Below are positions 1 through 7,663 of a DNA stretch of 16,293 nucleotides, piece by piece. The stretch lies in the NCBI GenBank assembly GCA_044344935.1, contig JBIJCA010000081.1, positions 1 to 16,293 on the forward strand. Direction: 5' to 3'. This stretch comes from Aquimonas sp044344935. Its GTDB lineage: Bacteria; Pseudomonadota; Gammaproteobacteria; Xanthomonadales; Xanthomonadaceae. The stretch's first letter is position 1. Every line of letters begins with the position of its first letter. The translations under genes were made by a program, and so were the position numbers. The notes beneath the pieces were generated by a model that had not been told where the DNA came from, did no database searches, and saw nothing but the letters and a program-made list of their open reading frames with translations.

Positions 1-170
1 TGCTCACGACCATCGAACTGCGCGAGGGGCCGATGGGCACCGAGCTGCGCATCGAGCAGAGCGGCATTCCCGATGCGATACCCGTCGAGGCCTGCTACCT
101 CGGCTGGCAGGAATCGATGCAGCTGCTGGCCCAGCTGGTCGAGCCGACAATCCCCGATCACGGGCCCTGA
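1..170 (+). CDS. SRPBCC/AHSA1-type protein, 3' end only
   Basis: This is the C-terminal end of a gene that starts before the window; about 55 residues are visible, read from base 3, ending in TGA at 168-170. The visible part has the final strand and long C-terminal helix of the START-like SRPBCC fold: a 'GTELRIEQSGIP' strand-turn, then a helix beginning 'ACYLGWQESMQLLAQLVE'. The Gly-Trp followed by a regular Leu pattern is typical of the Activator of Hsp90 ATPase 1-like (AHSA1) family, whose members bind small hydrophobic ligands or are of unknown role. The next gene begins 23 bp downstream behind a good Shine-Dalgarno sequence, so the two are probably in one operon. Genes of this family commonly lie beside ECF sigma factors with C-terminal extensions, and such a sigma factor follows here. 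Ligand and function cannot be told from this fragment. Confidence 0.7.
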   Translation, partial: LTTIELREGPMGTELRIEQSGIPDAIPVEACYLGWQESMQLLAQLVEPTIPDHGP

Positions 171-193
171 GCCCTATTGCCAAGGAGACATCC

Positions 194-562
194 ATGTCCT
201 ACATCGACGGCTTCCTCGTGCCCTGCCCCAGCGACCGCATCGACGAGTACCGCAAGATCGCCGCCACCGCCTGCGAGGTGTGGATGGAACACGGCGCACT
301 CGAATACTGGGAGTGCGTGGCCGAAGACATGAACAACGACTTCTCGCGGCCCTTTCCGGAAGTGATCGGCGCTGGCGAGGGCGAGACCGTCGTGTTCGCC
401 TGGATCCGCTACCGCTCGCGCGCGCACCGCGACGAGGTCGGCGCCAAGGTGATGGCAGACCCGCGCATCGCCGGCATGTCGCCCGAGTCCATGCCCTTCG
501 ACTGCAAGCGCATGGGCTACGGCGGCTTCGAGGTGCTGGTCGGCGCGCGCGCCGATGGCTGA
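194..562 (+). CDS. DUF1428 family protein
   Basis: This is a 122-residue cytosolic protein without a signal peptide or membrane segment. The opening 'MSYIDGFLVPCP', the central 'VFAWIRYRSRAHRDEV' and 'KVMADPRI', and the end 'PFDCKRMGYGGFEVLV' match the DUF1428 family, to which E. coli YbaA belongs; the length is normal for it. The fold is expected to be of the dimeric alpha-beta barrel type, but no reaction is established. The start is supported by AAGGAG at 182-187, six bases before the ATG. Its stop overlaps the start of the sigma factor gene by 8 nt. ECF42 sigma factors are usually accompanied by a small YCII/DGPF-family protein, which also has a dimeric alpha-beta barrel fold; this DUF1428 protein may occupy that partner position, which is inference. 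The family call is firm and the role is unknown. Confidence 0.85.
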   Translation: MSYIDGFLVPCPSDRIDEYRKIAATACEVWMEHGALEYWECVAEDMNNDFSRPFPEVIGAGEGETVVFAWIRYRSRAHRDEVGAKVMADPRIAGMSPESMPFDCKRMGYGGFEVLVGARADG

Positions 563-1856
563 AGCCACACCCGCGCTGGCCGCGCAGATCGATGCGCTGT
601 ACCGCAGCGATTCGCGGCGCGTACTGGCCACCCTGATCCGCCTGCTCGGCGACTTCGAGCTGGCCGAGGATGCGGTCTCCGACGCCTTCGCAGCGGCTGT
701 CGAGCAGTGGCCAAAAGAAGGCGTGCCGGCCAATCCGCTCGCCTGGCTGGTCTCGGCCGGCCGTTTCAAGGCCATCGACCGCGTACGCCGGCGCGCGCGC
801 TTCGACGAAATCGCGCGCGGCATCGCCATCGAGGATGAGCTGCTGCGCGAAGAAGCCCAGCTCGATGAGTTCGAACCGGTCGAAGACGACCGCCTGCGCC
901 TGGTCTTTACCTGCTGCCACCCCGCACTCGCCTTCGAGGCGCAGGTGGCCCTGACCCTGCGCGAAGTCTGCGGGCTCACGACCGAAGAAATCGCGCGCAG
1001 CTTTCTGACCTCGCCGGCCACGCTGGCCCAGCGCATCGTCCGCGCCAAGGCCAAGATCCGCGACGCGAAGATCCCCTACATCGTGCCGGCGCCGAACGAA
1101 CTGGCGCCGCGCCTGGATGGCGTGCTCAAGGTGGTCTATCTGGTCTTCACCGAGGGCTATGCGCCCACGCTCGGCGAACAGCTCACCCGCGGCGATCTCT
1201 CCGGCGAGGCGATCCGCCTGGGCCGCCTGCTGGTCGAGCTGCTGCCCGAACCCGAAGTGCAGGGCCTGCTCGCACTCATGCTGCTCACCGAAGCCCGGCG
1301 CAGCGCGCGCAGCGACGAGGCCGGCGAACTCGTGCTGCTGGAGCAGCAGGACCGCAGCCGCTGGGACCGCGCCCTGATCGAGGAAGGCTGCGTCCGCGTG
1401 CAGCAGGCCCTGCGCGCGCGCCGCATCGGCCCCTACCAGCTGCAGGCCGCGATCGCCGCCGTTCACGCCGAAGCGCCATCCGCCGCCGATACCGATTGGC
1501 GCCAGATCGTCGGCCTCTACGAGGTGCTGCTGCGCCTCGAACACACGCCGGTTGTAGCACTCAACCGCGCCGTCGCCATCGCCATGGCGGCCGGCCCCGA
1601 ACACGGCCTGCCGCTCATCGAACAGCTGATCGACTCCGGCGCGCTCAAGGACTACTGCCCGGCACATGCGGCGCGCGCGGAGCTGCTGCGGAGGTTAGCT
1701 CGCACGGGGGAAGCTGCAGCGCATTTCCGGCGCGCATTTGAGCTGTCGAAGCAGGGGCCGGAGCAGCGGTACTTTGAGAGGCAGCTGGAGTTGATACAGA
1801 CACCCGAGAGCACGAGGCGAGGCCTTTCCGCGCCCGGCCTGTCGGATCAACCGTGA
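555..1856 (+). CDS. ECF42-type RNA polymerase sigma factor with C-terminal extension
   Basis: This 433-residue protein has sigma region 2 at about residues 15-82 (including 'AEDAVSDAFAAAVEQWP' and 'WLVSAGRFKAIDRVRRR') and sigma region 4 at about 115-170 (helix-turn-helix 'CGLTTEEIARSFLTSPATLAQRI'). The DUF6596 segment at about 187-287 contains 'VYLVFTEGYAPT' and 'LLTEARRSAR'. A helical, TPR-like tail follows at about 290-415. This order is that of ECF group 42, which has no classical anti-sigma factor; its C-terminal extension is known to control activity. The ATG lies inside the end of the DUF1428 gene and has no clear Shine-Dalgarno sequence, so translational coupling is likely. From about 1690 the codon use changes by eye, with more AGG, TTG and GAG, and the last 20 or so residues look like a non-conserved tail. 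The 3' end overlaps the convergent gene by 10 bp. Its regulon and signal are unknown. Confidence 0.9.
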   Translation: MAEATPALAAQIDALYRSDSRRVLATLIRLLGDFELAEDAVSDAFAAAVEQWPKEGVPANPLAWLVSAGRFKAIDRVRRRARFDEIARGIAIEDELLREEAQLDEFEPVEDDRLRLVFTCCHPALAFEAQVALTLREVCGLTTEEIARSFLTSPATLAQRIVRAKAKIRDAKIPYIVPAPNELAPRLDGVLKVVYLVFTEGYAPTLGEQLTRGDLSGEAIRLGRLLVELLPEPEVQGLLALMLLTEARRSARSDEAGELVLLEQQDRSRWDRALIEEGCVRVQQALRARRIGPYQLQAAIAAVHAEAPSAADTDWRQIVGLYEVLLRLEHTPVVALNRAVAIAMAAGPEHGLPLIEQLIDSGALKDYCPAHAARAELLRRLARTGEAAAHFRRAFELSKQGPEQRYFERQLELIQTPESTRRGLSAPGLSDQP

Positions 1857-2299
1857 TCGAATCCGGTGATCTCGGCGTGGATGAGGCAATCCTCGCGGGC
1901 AACCAGCAGGCCTCGAAATCCCCACCACGGGGATGCGCTGGGGTCGGTCGAGAACTCGAAGGTGTACAGCTCAGCCGGTGCTCGCAGCTTCTGCCTGATG
2001 AAGTCCGAAACCGGGTAGAACCAGACGATCGACGTGGCTGCACCGGCCTTCAGATCTGCCACCTCGGCCGCCGCCTCTCGCCGATCGAGTTCCTCAATCG
2101 ATGAGGGGCCGGCCACGCCGACACGCTGGCGAAGCTGCTCCAGACTGCCTCCCGGGCAGGCCTCGGTGGGCTCGGCAAATCGCGCGAGATCGCCCCAAGC
2201 GCTGCGTTCCGTCAGCAATGCGTTCTCGGCCGCATGGGCGGGGGGCGCCATCCACACGGCGGTCGATGCGACGAACAGGCTGCAAGCCAACGTCTTCAT
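1847..2299 (-). CDS. Small exported protein of unknown function
   Basis: This gene encodes 150 residues that I do not recognise as any family. A signal peptide is clear: Lys2, a hydrophobic stretch to about residue 20, and a probable cleavage after 'PPAHA' (residue 23), leaving a mature protein of about 127 residues. The mature part has only two cysteines (Cys48, Cys138), which could form a disulfide in the periplasm. It has an acidic helical middle ('IEELDRREAAAEVADL') and an aromatic-rich C-terminal half ('SIVWFYPVSDFIRQ', 'ASPWWGFRGLL'). I chose the ATG at 2299 because the signal peptide starts there and the codon forms an ATGA overlap with a possible upstream ORF; a TTG at 2323 in the same frame would add eight residues. 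The 3' end overlaps the sigma factor gene by 10 bp on the other strand. Coding is supported by the signal peptide and frame length, not by homology. Confidence 0.65.
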   Translation of the reverse strand: MKTLACSLFVASTAVWMAPPAHAAENALLTERSAWGDLARFAEPTEACPGGSLEQLRQRVGVAGPSSIEELDRREAAAEVADLKAGAATSIVWFYPVSDFIRQKLRAPAELYTFEFSTDPSASPWWGFRGLLVAREDCLIHAEITGFDHG

Positions 2300-2493
2300 G
2301 CGCGGGTGATTTTCCGTGTGCAAGTCCGAGCGAGAGGAGGGGCCACCACCCGTACGAGGGCGATCGCCGCGTTGTCAGCCAGGTGTGCGGCGATGCTGAG
2401 CAGCTCCGCACGGAGGTAACGCGTGTTGCGCAGGTTTCGCAGTGTCTTGGTGGACTTGGGAACCATCGGGGTGCTCGGAAGGGAGGACGGCAC
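2296..2493 (-). CDS. Possible small basic protein upstream of the exported protein
   Basis: This is a 65-codon frame with a GTG start at 2493, or 56 codons from an ATG at 2466. The product is basic and contains a helical stretch ('LRNTRYLRAELLSIAAHLA') with no signal peptide. Its TGA overlaps the ATG of the exported protein in the ATGA arrangement typical of coupled genes, which is the main reason to list it. Third positions are moderately GC-rich, as in real genes nearby. Against it, neither start has a convincing Shine-Dalgarno sequence and I recognise no family. It may instead be chance or a decayed gene. Confidence 0.3.
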   Translation of the reverse strand: MPSSLPSTPMVPKSTKTLRNLRNTRYLRAELLSIAAHLADNAAIALVRVVAPPLARTCTRKITRA

Positions 2494-2623
2494 TCACTCT
2501 GCATGTCCCAAGCTACCCTGCAGGTAATTTGTGATTCTGCATGCAATCCGCTCCCGGCTCAGGCGCCAGTTGCTCCGAAACAATCGAATGTTGCGGTGGC
2601 TGCGCTGGTGTGCTGCAGGGTCT

Positions 2624-2681
2624 CCGCGGCACCGGCAGCGGGTCGACTGTGGTGTACTCAAGGACTACTGCCCCGCACATG
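2624..2681 (+). pseudogene. Relic of an ECF42 sigma factor gene (C-terminal fragment)
   Basis: Bases 2657-2681 match 1644-1668 inside the sigma gene at 24 of 25 positions. The match continues in frame upstream: codons 2624-2680 read PRHRQRVDCGVLKDYCPAH, against PLIEQLIDSGALKDYCPAH in the sigma factor (about residues 353-371), with 12 of 19 residues identical. After 2681 the frame runs into TGA within six codons and the similarity stops. The fragment has no start and is flanked by unrelated sequence, so it cannot be a gene. The simplest reading is the remnant of a second, diverged copy of the sigma gene or a partial duplication of it. Confidence 0.6.
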
Positions 2682-2956
2682 AAAGAAGGACTCTGTGACT
2701 CGCGATAGCTGAGCGCCGGAGACGACTTCTTCCACCTGCCGCATCGACTGGACGCCGGTATCGGCAGCGGACTTCGCGAGGTCCGTTGGGCACCGGCTCG
2801 CAAAAACGCTTTGAGCTCAATGGCCGCACCTTCTAGAGAACCCGAACCGCCGGCAGCACCCTCTCGAAAGCGCCCGGCCGGCATTCTGCGCCTCGGGAAG
2901 ACAGCGCAGCACATTCCTGAGGGTCTGAGCGTCCTATGGAGCTCATCGCTTGCGCT

Positions 2957-2984
2957 GCTAAACTCGATCGGGCGCTCTTCGCGC
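2957..2984 (+). promoter_or_regulatory. Conserved upstream box and hairpin of gene A1
   Basis: A GCTAAACTCG box at 2957-2966 contains TAAACT, which could act as a -10 element. It is followed by a small hairpin, GCGC-tcttc-GCGC at 2972-2984, and then a Shine-Dalgarno GAGG at 2993-2996, seven bases before the A1 ATG. The same order (box, hairpin, ribosome site, ATG) with GCTAGACTCG precedes A2, so the element appears to have been duplicated with the genes. No good -35 hexamer is visible at the expected distance. Confidence 0.35.
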
Positions 2985-3003
2985 ATTTCGATGAGGTCTA
3001 TGG

Positions 3004-5043
3004 ATGTCGCTTCGACCCCTTATTCGCTTCGGTCTCGCGCTGGTCTGCCTTGCGGCCAGTGGGATAACTTCCGCCGAAGAACGCCGGGAGAGCGGAGGGT
3101 TTCATTACTTCCTGGCGCCCCTGCCCACTTGGGTGGAAGAAGCCAACGTCGCTGAACATTGGCCTGCAGATGCGCCTGGAGCCAACGACACGGCCTGGCG
3201 CAACTGGCTGATCGACACCCAGATCGACCGCAGAAGTCAACGCCACCGCCGCTACTTCGATCACGCTGTCGAGGCCACGACAGCAGCGATGCTGGCAGAG
3301 GCCGGGCGCTTCACCATCGACTTCCGCCCCGACTATCAGACCCTTTATCTGCATCGGATCGAGCTGCGCCGGGAGGGCCGCTGGAGCGACCGGCTGGCAG
3401 AAGCACGCATCACGCTGGCTCAGCGCGAGAACGCCTTCGAATCCGACATATCCACCGGCACAGTCAGCGCCCTGCTGGTCATTGCGGATGTGCGGGCTGG
3501 CGACGTGGTTCGCTACACCTACAGCGTGGAGGGTGAGAACCCGGTCATGGGCGGCCACACCCATGATGCCTTCAGCCTTGCCTGGACCTCGCCGATCCTG
3601 CTGCGTCGGGCCCGCGTAGATTTTGATCGTGCGGGCGAGCCCGCCTATCGACTGATCAGCAGCGAGAGCACTCCGCGGCTGTGGGAGCTGGCGGATCGCA
3701 CGCGCCTTGAGTGGGTCGGCGAAAAAGTGCCTGCAGTACTCCATGAGGGCGGCACACCGCCCTGGTACTCCGCGGTGCCCGTAATGGAGGTCGGACCGCG
3801 CGCGGCCTGGAGCGATATTGCCGAATGGGCGAAAGTCCTCTATCCGCGGCAGCAGCGGCTGCCAACCGAGCTTGAGACGCGTCTCGCAGCGTGGTCAGCC
3901 CTGCCGCAACTCGAACAGCGCGTCGCGGCCGCCCTGCAAGCAGTGCAGGACGAGGTGCGCTACTTCAGCGTGTTGCTGGGCGACAGCACGCATCGTCCCG
4001 CTGCCCCGATGGCCAGCTGGGATCGTCGCTTCGGCGACTGCAAGGACAAGGCCCTGCTGCTTGTCCATCTGCTGGAGCGCATGGGCGTGCAGGCCGTCCC
4101 GGCGCTGGTATCGGCACGCCAGCAGCGCGCGATCGGCGACAGGCTGCCAGCGGCCTCTCAATTCGACCATGTCATCGTGCGAGCCGAGGTCAACGGCAAG
4201 CGCTACTGGCTGGATCCAACCCTCACCCACCAACGCGGCCCGCTTGCCATGCGTCAGGCCAGCGATTTCGGCCTCGCACTTCCGATAGCTGACTCCACCG
4301 AAGCGATGCAGGACATGGTCGAAGTCCGTGAACAGCGCGCGGATCGACGCGTGCATGAGCGCTACATCGTGCAGGAAGACGGCCGCGGACTTCGCTTCGA
4401 AGTCACCACCGAACTGAGCGGCGCCGCTGCCAGCCAGCGCCGACGTGAGCTCGCCGCCCGATCGCTCGAACTCATCGGGCGCGACTTCGCTGACTACTAT
4501 CGCCGTCTGCATGGCGATCTTGAAGTCGCGGCACAGCTGCGCGTGGAAGATGAAGAGGCCACCGGCATCCTGCGCACGCACGAGGCCTACGTGCTGCTGG
4601 ATCCCTGGAACGCTGAGTCGTCTTCAAGCCGGGCGATCGACTTCTATGCGGACATGATCGCGCCTGTGCTGAGGCTGGAAGGCCCGCTCGAACGCGCCCA
4701 CCCGCTGTGGCAGCCCCACCCGCTCAGGCTTGAACAGACCGCCGAGCTTGTATTGCCCAAGGGCTGGAGCAGCGGCGAAGCCCCTGGCGGCGTTCAGGTT
4801 TCCGACAAGGCCTTTACGTTCCACCGCGAGATATCGCGGACCGACAGTGGTTTGCGGATCACCCAGATGTTTGAATCCGTGGCTGACCATGTACCTGTCG
4901 AGGCAATGGCGAAGCATTTCGAGCAGCGCCGGATCGGTCTGAGTGCATTGGGCGTCAGAATGAGCCTGAGCGCACCACGCGATTCCAGCAGCCGCGAGCG
5001 TGGCCGCCGCCTGCGCGCACTGATCGAACAGGCCGACCAGTAA
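3004..5043 (+). CDS. Exported DUF3857-transglutaminase-like protein A1
   Basis: This 679-residue protein begins with a signal peptide (Arg4 and Arg8, hydrophobic core to about residue 20, likely cleavage near 'GITSA', residue 24). A DUF3857 beta domain follows at about residues 80-250, then a transglutaminase-like domain at about 300-410. Its triad is Cys346 in 'FGDCKDKA', His389 in 'QFDHVIV' and Asp404 in 'WLDPTL'; the segment 'DEVRYFSVLLGDS' before it is typical of the family. The C-terminal 250 residues form a soluble, probably beta-rich region without membrane helices. Cys346 is the only cysteine of the mature protein. Such folds act as thiol peptidases or acyl transferases; no substrate is known for this type. 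GAGG at 2993-2996 supports the start, and the triad lies at the same residue numbers as in A2. It precedes B1 by 96 bp. Confidence 0.88.
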   Translation: MSLRPLIRFGLALVCLAASGITSAEERRESGGFHYFLAPLPTWVEEANVAEHWPADAPGANDTAWRNWLIDTQIDRRSQRHRRYFDHAVEATTAAMLAEAGRFTIDFRPDYQTLYLHRIELRREGRWSDRLAEARITLAQRENAFESDISTGTVSALLVIADVRAGDVVRYTYSVEGENPVMGGHTHDAFSLAWTSPILLRRARVDFDRAGEPAYRLISSESTPRLWELADRTRLEWVGEKVPAVLHEGGTPPWYSAVPVMEVGPRAAWSDIAEWAKVLYPRQQRLPTELETRLAAWSALPQLEQRVAAALQAVQDEVRYFSVLLGDSTHRPAAPMASWDRRFGDCKDKALLLVHLLERMGVQAVPALVSARQQRAIGDRLPAASQFDHVIVRAEVNGKRYWLDPTLTHQRGPLAMRQASDFGLALPIADSTEAMQDMVEVREQRADRRVHERYIVQEDGRGLRFEVTTELSGAAASQRRRELAARSLELIGRDFADYYRRLHGDLEVAAQLRVEDEEATGILRTHEAYVLLDPWNAESSSSRAIDFYADMIAPVLRLEGPLERAHPLWQPHPLRLEQTAELVLPKGWSSGEAPGGVQVSDKAFTFHREISRTDSGLRITQMFESVADHVPVEAMAKHFEQRRIGLSALGVRMSLSAPRDSSSRERGRRLRALIEQADQ

Positions 5044-5084
5044 AGCAGGGCAGCGTGTTTCCATGGACTGCAGCGCAATGAGAA

Positions 5085-5108
5085 AGCGCCCGCGACTTTC
5101 AAGGCGCT
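5085..5108 (+). other. Inverted repeat between A1 and B1
   Basis: AGCGCC at 5085-5090 and GGCGCT at 5103-5108 form a perfect six-base stem around a 12-base loop. It lies in the 96-bp gap between A1 and B1. There is no run of T after it, so it is not a standard intrinsic terminator. It could tune expression of B1 relative to A1, or be chance in GC-rich DNA. Confidence 0.2.
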
Positions 5109-5129
5109 GGCTGTGCGTAGAGAATCGAC

Positions 5130-5133
5130 GGAG
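5130..5133 (+). promoter_or_regulatory. Shine-Dalgarno sequence fixing the B1 start
   Basis: GGAG lies six bases before the ATG at 5140, where the signal peptide of B1 begins. It selects this ATG over an in-frame GTG at 5113, which would add nine charged residues before the signal peptide. Confidence 0.6.
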
Positions 5134-5139
5134 CATTCG

Positions 5140-7476
5140 ATGAAGCTTGTGCTTTCCCTCAGTCTGCTGGCGTTCGCGCTTTCAGTGCCCGCCATCGCCC
5201 CTCAAGTGGCTGCCAACGACGTGCCTTCTGCCGAGGCGCTGTGGTCGCAGTTTCACGCCAACAAGGATCCAGTAACCGCCGCGGACTCGATGTCGGTACT
5301 TGACGCGCTGTTCGGCTTCAGCGGCAGGATCGATGCCACTGCGTGCGCAGAGAACGCGAAGCTGCTCGCGCAAGCGCTGGATCAAGTGCCGGTAAGCCTG
5401 GCACTGTGGTACGCGGAGATGGAGTGCGCGAGCGCCGTGGCGGACGCCCCCCGCCAGACTCGCGCCGAGGCGTACTTCTCGCGCTTGTCCCGGCACGCGT
5501 TGTCGAATCCACCCGCCCCAGCCAGCGATGAACGCCCAATACCTATCGTCAGCGAGGCAGATGCCTGGGTGCTGGCTGAAGCCCTCGAACTGGAGGTCCT
5601 GCACGCCTACTTCCGATTGCCCCTGACCGGCCCTTACGTGCGCCTGCAGATGACCGTGAACGATCCGGCTGAGCAGACCCAGCGTATCTGGGTGTTCGAT
5701 GCTGTCGAAAGCTGGCGTCCACTGTTCGTGCGCGACCCCGATGAACTGAGTCCAGCCTTCGCCTGGCGCTTCCGCAGCGCTTACATGACGCCCGCCGAAG
5801 GCGAAGCAGAAAGCAGCGCAGGCCTGCGCCTGCAGCGCGTGGTCGACGCTTTGGCGGTGCGCGACACCAGCGATCTGCCGCGACAGCTTGAAGTCATGGC
5901 GCAGACCGACTTCGGTGCAGCTCGCGCATTCTTCGAACTGTGTGTGGTTCGCAATCCTGGCGTTTGCTCGCATGCAGCAATCGACAGCCTGCTGCGCTTC
6001 GCTGAGGCAGGCTCGGCGGAGGCGCTGTGGCTGCTCGGCACCGCCTACGCGGAAGGCCGCGGCGTCCCGCGCGATGCCAAGGTCGCCGCCATCCTGTTGG
6101 ACCGCGCGGACGCCCGACTGGGAAAGTCACAGGCGACGCTGGCGGCAGCGCGGGAGTGGCTGCTGCAGTATCGGCTGCCTGCTCTGCCGCCGATTCTGAA
6201 GGATCGACTCGAAGACATGGCCGATGCTGGCCTCGCTGAGGCCGCCGAACTGCTGCTTGCCGATGAGCTCAGTGGGCTGGCGCTGAAACGCGTTTCGCCC
6301 CTGCAGCTGCAGCGCTACGCTGCAGCCGCCGACGCGCGCGACCCGCGCATCCGCGCTCACTATGCGGCGCTACTGGAGCGCAGCGGCGCAGAGGCAGGGC
6401 TGCAGGCACTGCAGGCGCTCGCACTGCAGGGAGAGTCCAGCGCCGCCGCCGCGCTACTCGATTCAAGACGTGGCAGAGCATCACTTGTTTCTCAGCCTGA
6501 ACTCAGGCGCAAGCTTCATCGACTCGCCGGCATGCACGGCCGGGCGTCATCGAGCGCTGCAACCGCCCGCCACTTGCTCAGTCTCGGACAGCGTCGAGCA
6601 GCCCAGGCCTGGTTCTACTCCGCGTTCATTCAGGGCCACCTTGCATCGGGCGCACACGCGGTCGAGTTGGCGATCGAGGGCGGGGGTCTCTACGGCGGTT
6701 CTCCCGAGTTATGGGCACGCATACTCGACCTCATCATCGAGTACGAGGACAGCCCGCAGGCGCGACGTCTGCTTGCAATGGTCTTGCTGGAACAAGGCGA
6801 GACCTTGCAGCCGGATCCGGCGAAGGCGGGCAGACTGCTGCGCTCTCGGCTTGGCGCCTCCGATCCGGACTCGAAGCTGGTTCTGGCCGGCGCCCTGCTG
6901 CAAAAGCGGATTGCCGCGAAGCGCGGCGAGGACGGTGAAGCACTACTGCGTTCAGAGGTCGAGGCGGGCAACTCGCGCGCCATGGACAGCCTCGCTCTGC
7001 ACATCTCGGCCGGCCACGTCCCCGGCACTGCGCAACAAGCGGTCGCACTGTGGCGCCAGGCGCTGGAGCTGGGCGATCGTCCGGCCAGAAACAATCTGGC
7101 GTGGACGCTCTGCACAGCGGCAGACGAAAGCTATCGCGATGTCCACGCGGGACTGGCCGAAGCGCAGGCGCTGTTGGTCGACGCCCGCGCCGACGACTAT
7201 CTCGTCCTCGACATTCTCGCAAGCTGCCAAGCAGCCACGGGGGACTTCGAGGGCGCCGCAGAGCGCCTACGCGACATCATCGCGCGACTGCGCATGGAGG
7301 GACTCCAACGCAACGCGGTGGCGTACTTCGAGGACAAGTTGGCTCGCTTTGAGCGGCGCGAGGCCATCATTGAAGACTCCCGCAGCGCCGGGCCTCTGGC
7401 GAGGCAGAGAATCCGTCCGGAAGCGCAGAGAGCGCTGAGTAACGACCGTCAGACATCCACGGATCCGTCCAGCTGA
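5140..7476 (+). CDS. Exported Sel1/TPR-type repeat protein B1
   Basis: This 778-residue protein has a signal peptide (Lys2, hydrophobic core to about residue 20, likely cleavage near 'QVAA', residue 25). Residues about 30-250 form a domain I do not recognise but which recurs in B2: 'ALWSQF', 'VPVSLALW', 'LSRHALS', 'PIPIVSEADA' and 'LEVLHAYF'. Residues about 280-640 are Ala/Leu-rich helical repeats; the clearest Sel1-type unit is 'AEALWLLGTAYAEGRGVPRDAKVAA' at about 293-317 (shown here in part: AEALWLLGTAYAEGRG). The C-terminus has the 'ARNNLAWTLCTA...LDILASCQAATGDFEGA' pattern common at the end of TPR proteins. The mature protein has six cysteines (69, 96, 268, 276, 658, 696), all matched in B2. 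Such repeats scaffold protein-protein contacts. Its position after A1 in both cassettes suggests that it works with the transglutaminase-like protein, as partner or substrate; that is inference. Confidence 0.85.
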   Translation: MKLVLSLSLLAFALSVPAIAPQVAANDVPSAEALWSQFHANKDPVTAADSMSVLDALFGFSGRIDATACAENAKLLAQALDQVPVSLALWYAEMECASAVADAPRQTRAEAYFSRLSRHALSNPPAPASDERPIPIVSEADAWVLAEALELEVLHAYFRLPLTGPYVRLQMTVNDPAEQTQRIWVFDAVESWRPLFVRDPDELSPAFAWRFRSAYMTPAEGEAESSAGLRLQRVVDALAVRDTSDLPRQLEVMAQTDFGAARAFFELCVVRNPGVCSHAAIDSLLRFAEAGSAEALWLLGTAYAEGRGVPRDAKVAAILLDRADARLGKSQATLAAAREWLLQYRLPALPPILKDRLEDMADAGLAEAAELLLADELSGLALKRVSPLQLQRYAAAADARDPRIRAHYAALLERSGAEAGLQALQALALQGESSAAAALLDSRRGRASLVSQPELRRKLHRLAGMHGRASSSAATARHLLSLGQRRAAQAWFYSAFIQGHLASGAHAVELAIEGGGLYGGSPELWARILDLIIEYEDSPQARRLLAMVLLEQGETLQPDPAKAGRLLRSRLGASDPDSKLVLAGALLQKRIAAKRGEDGEALLRSEVEAGNSRAMDSLALHISAGHVPGTAQQAVALWRQALELGDRPARNNLAWTLCTAADESYRDVHAGLAEAQALLVDARADDYLVLDILASCQAATGDFEGAAERLRDIIARLRMEGLQRNAVAYFEDKLARFERREAIIEDSRSAGPLARQRIRPEAQRALSNDRQTSTDPSS

Positions 7477-7606
7477 GTCGCGCCCACTGAATTCCGTCGA
7501 CGCTGTTGGTCAAGCCGCGAGGCGACCCGCATCCCCAATCCTGAATCCCATCACGGCTGGAAGCCGGATGAGCCGCCCCAGCGTTCACACGCGCTCGATC
7601 CCTTTG

Positions 7607-7653
7607 GCTAGACTCGCGCTCGAGTGCCCCTTCGGCACGTCTAATGAAAGGGG
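7607..7653 (+). promoter_or_regulatory. Leader of gene A2: upstream box, hairpin and ribosome site
   Basis: The box GCTAGACTCG (7607-7616) contains TAGACT, a possible -10 element; TTCACA at 7584-7589 is a weak -35 candidate at 19 bp. A hairpin GTGCC-ccttc-GGCAC follows at 7624-7638, then AAGGGG at 7648-7653, ten bases before the ATG at 7664. The arrangement repeats that upstream of A1. It also supports 7664 rather than an in-frame ATG at 7568 as the start, since the latter lies upstream of the whole leader. Confidence 0.4.
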
Positions 7654-7663
7654 ACTCCTGCGC

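Larger units (their letters stand above)
2494..3003. other. 510-bp gene-poor stretch before the first A-B cassette
   Basis: I see no convincing intact gene here. The region is less GC-rich than its surroundings, with an AT-rich patch at about 2524-2540. It contains the sigma-gene relic (2624-2681) and, at its 3' end, the probable leader of gene A1. Minus-strand frames that cross it are low-complexity and Arg/Pro/Ser-rich, and one of them simply mirrors the relic. The mix of a degenerate gene fragment and unrelated sequence suggests an old rearrangement point between the sigma cluster and the A-B cassettes. Confidence 0.5.

Noticed and set aside
174..1667. Long minus-strand open frame opposite the DUF1428 and sigma genes
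   Set aside because: It is the antisense shadow of well-supported genes in GC-rich DNA; its product is low-complexity with no recognisable domain.
2530..2545. TGTGA-like half site in the AT-rich patch, as a CRP/Clp operator
   Set aside because: Only the left half fits; the right half reads TGCAA instead of TCACA.
2513..2986. 157-codon minus-strand frame in the gene-poor stretch
   Set aside because: Composition is Arg/Pro/Ser-rich with no domain, and part of it is just the reverse reading of the sigma relic.
7568..7663. Upstream start for A2
   Set aside because: It would bury the signal peptide behind 32 polar residues and break the exact residue correspondence with A1.
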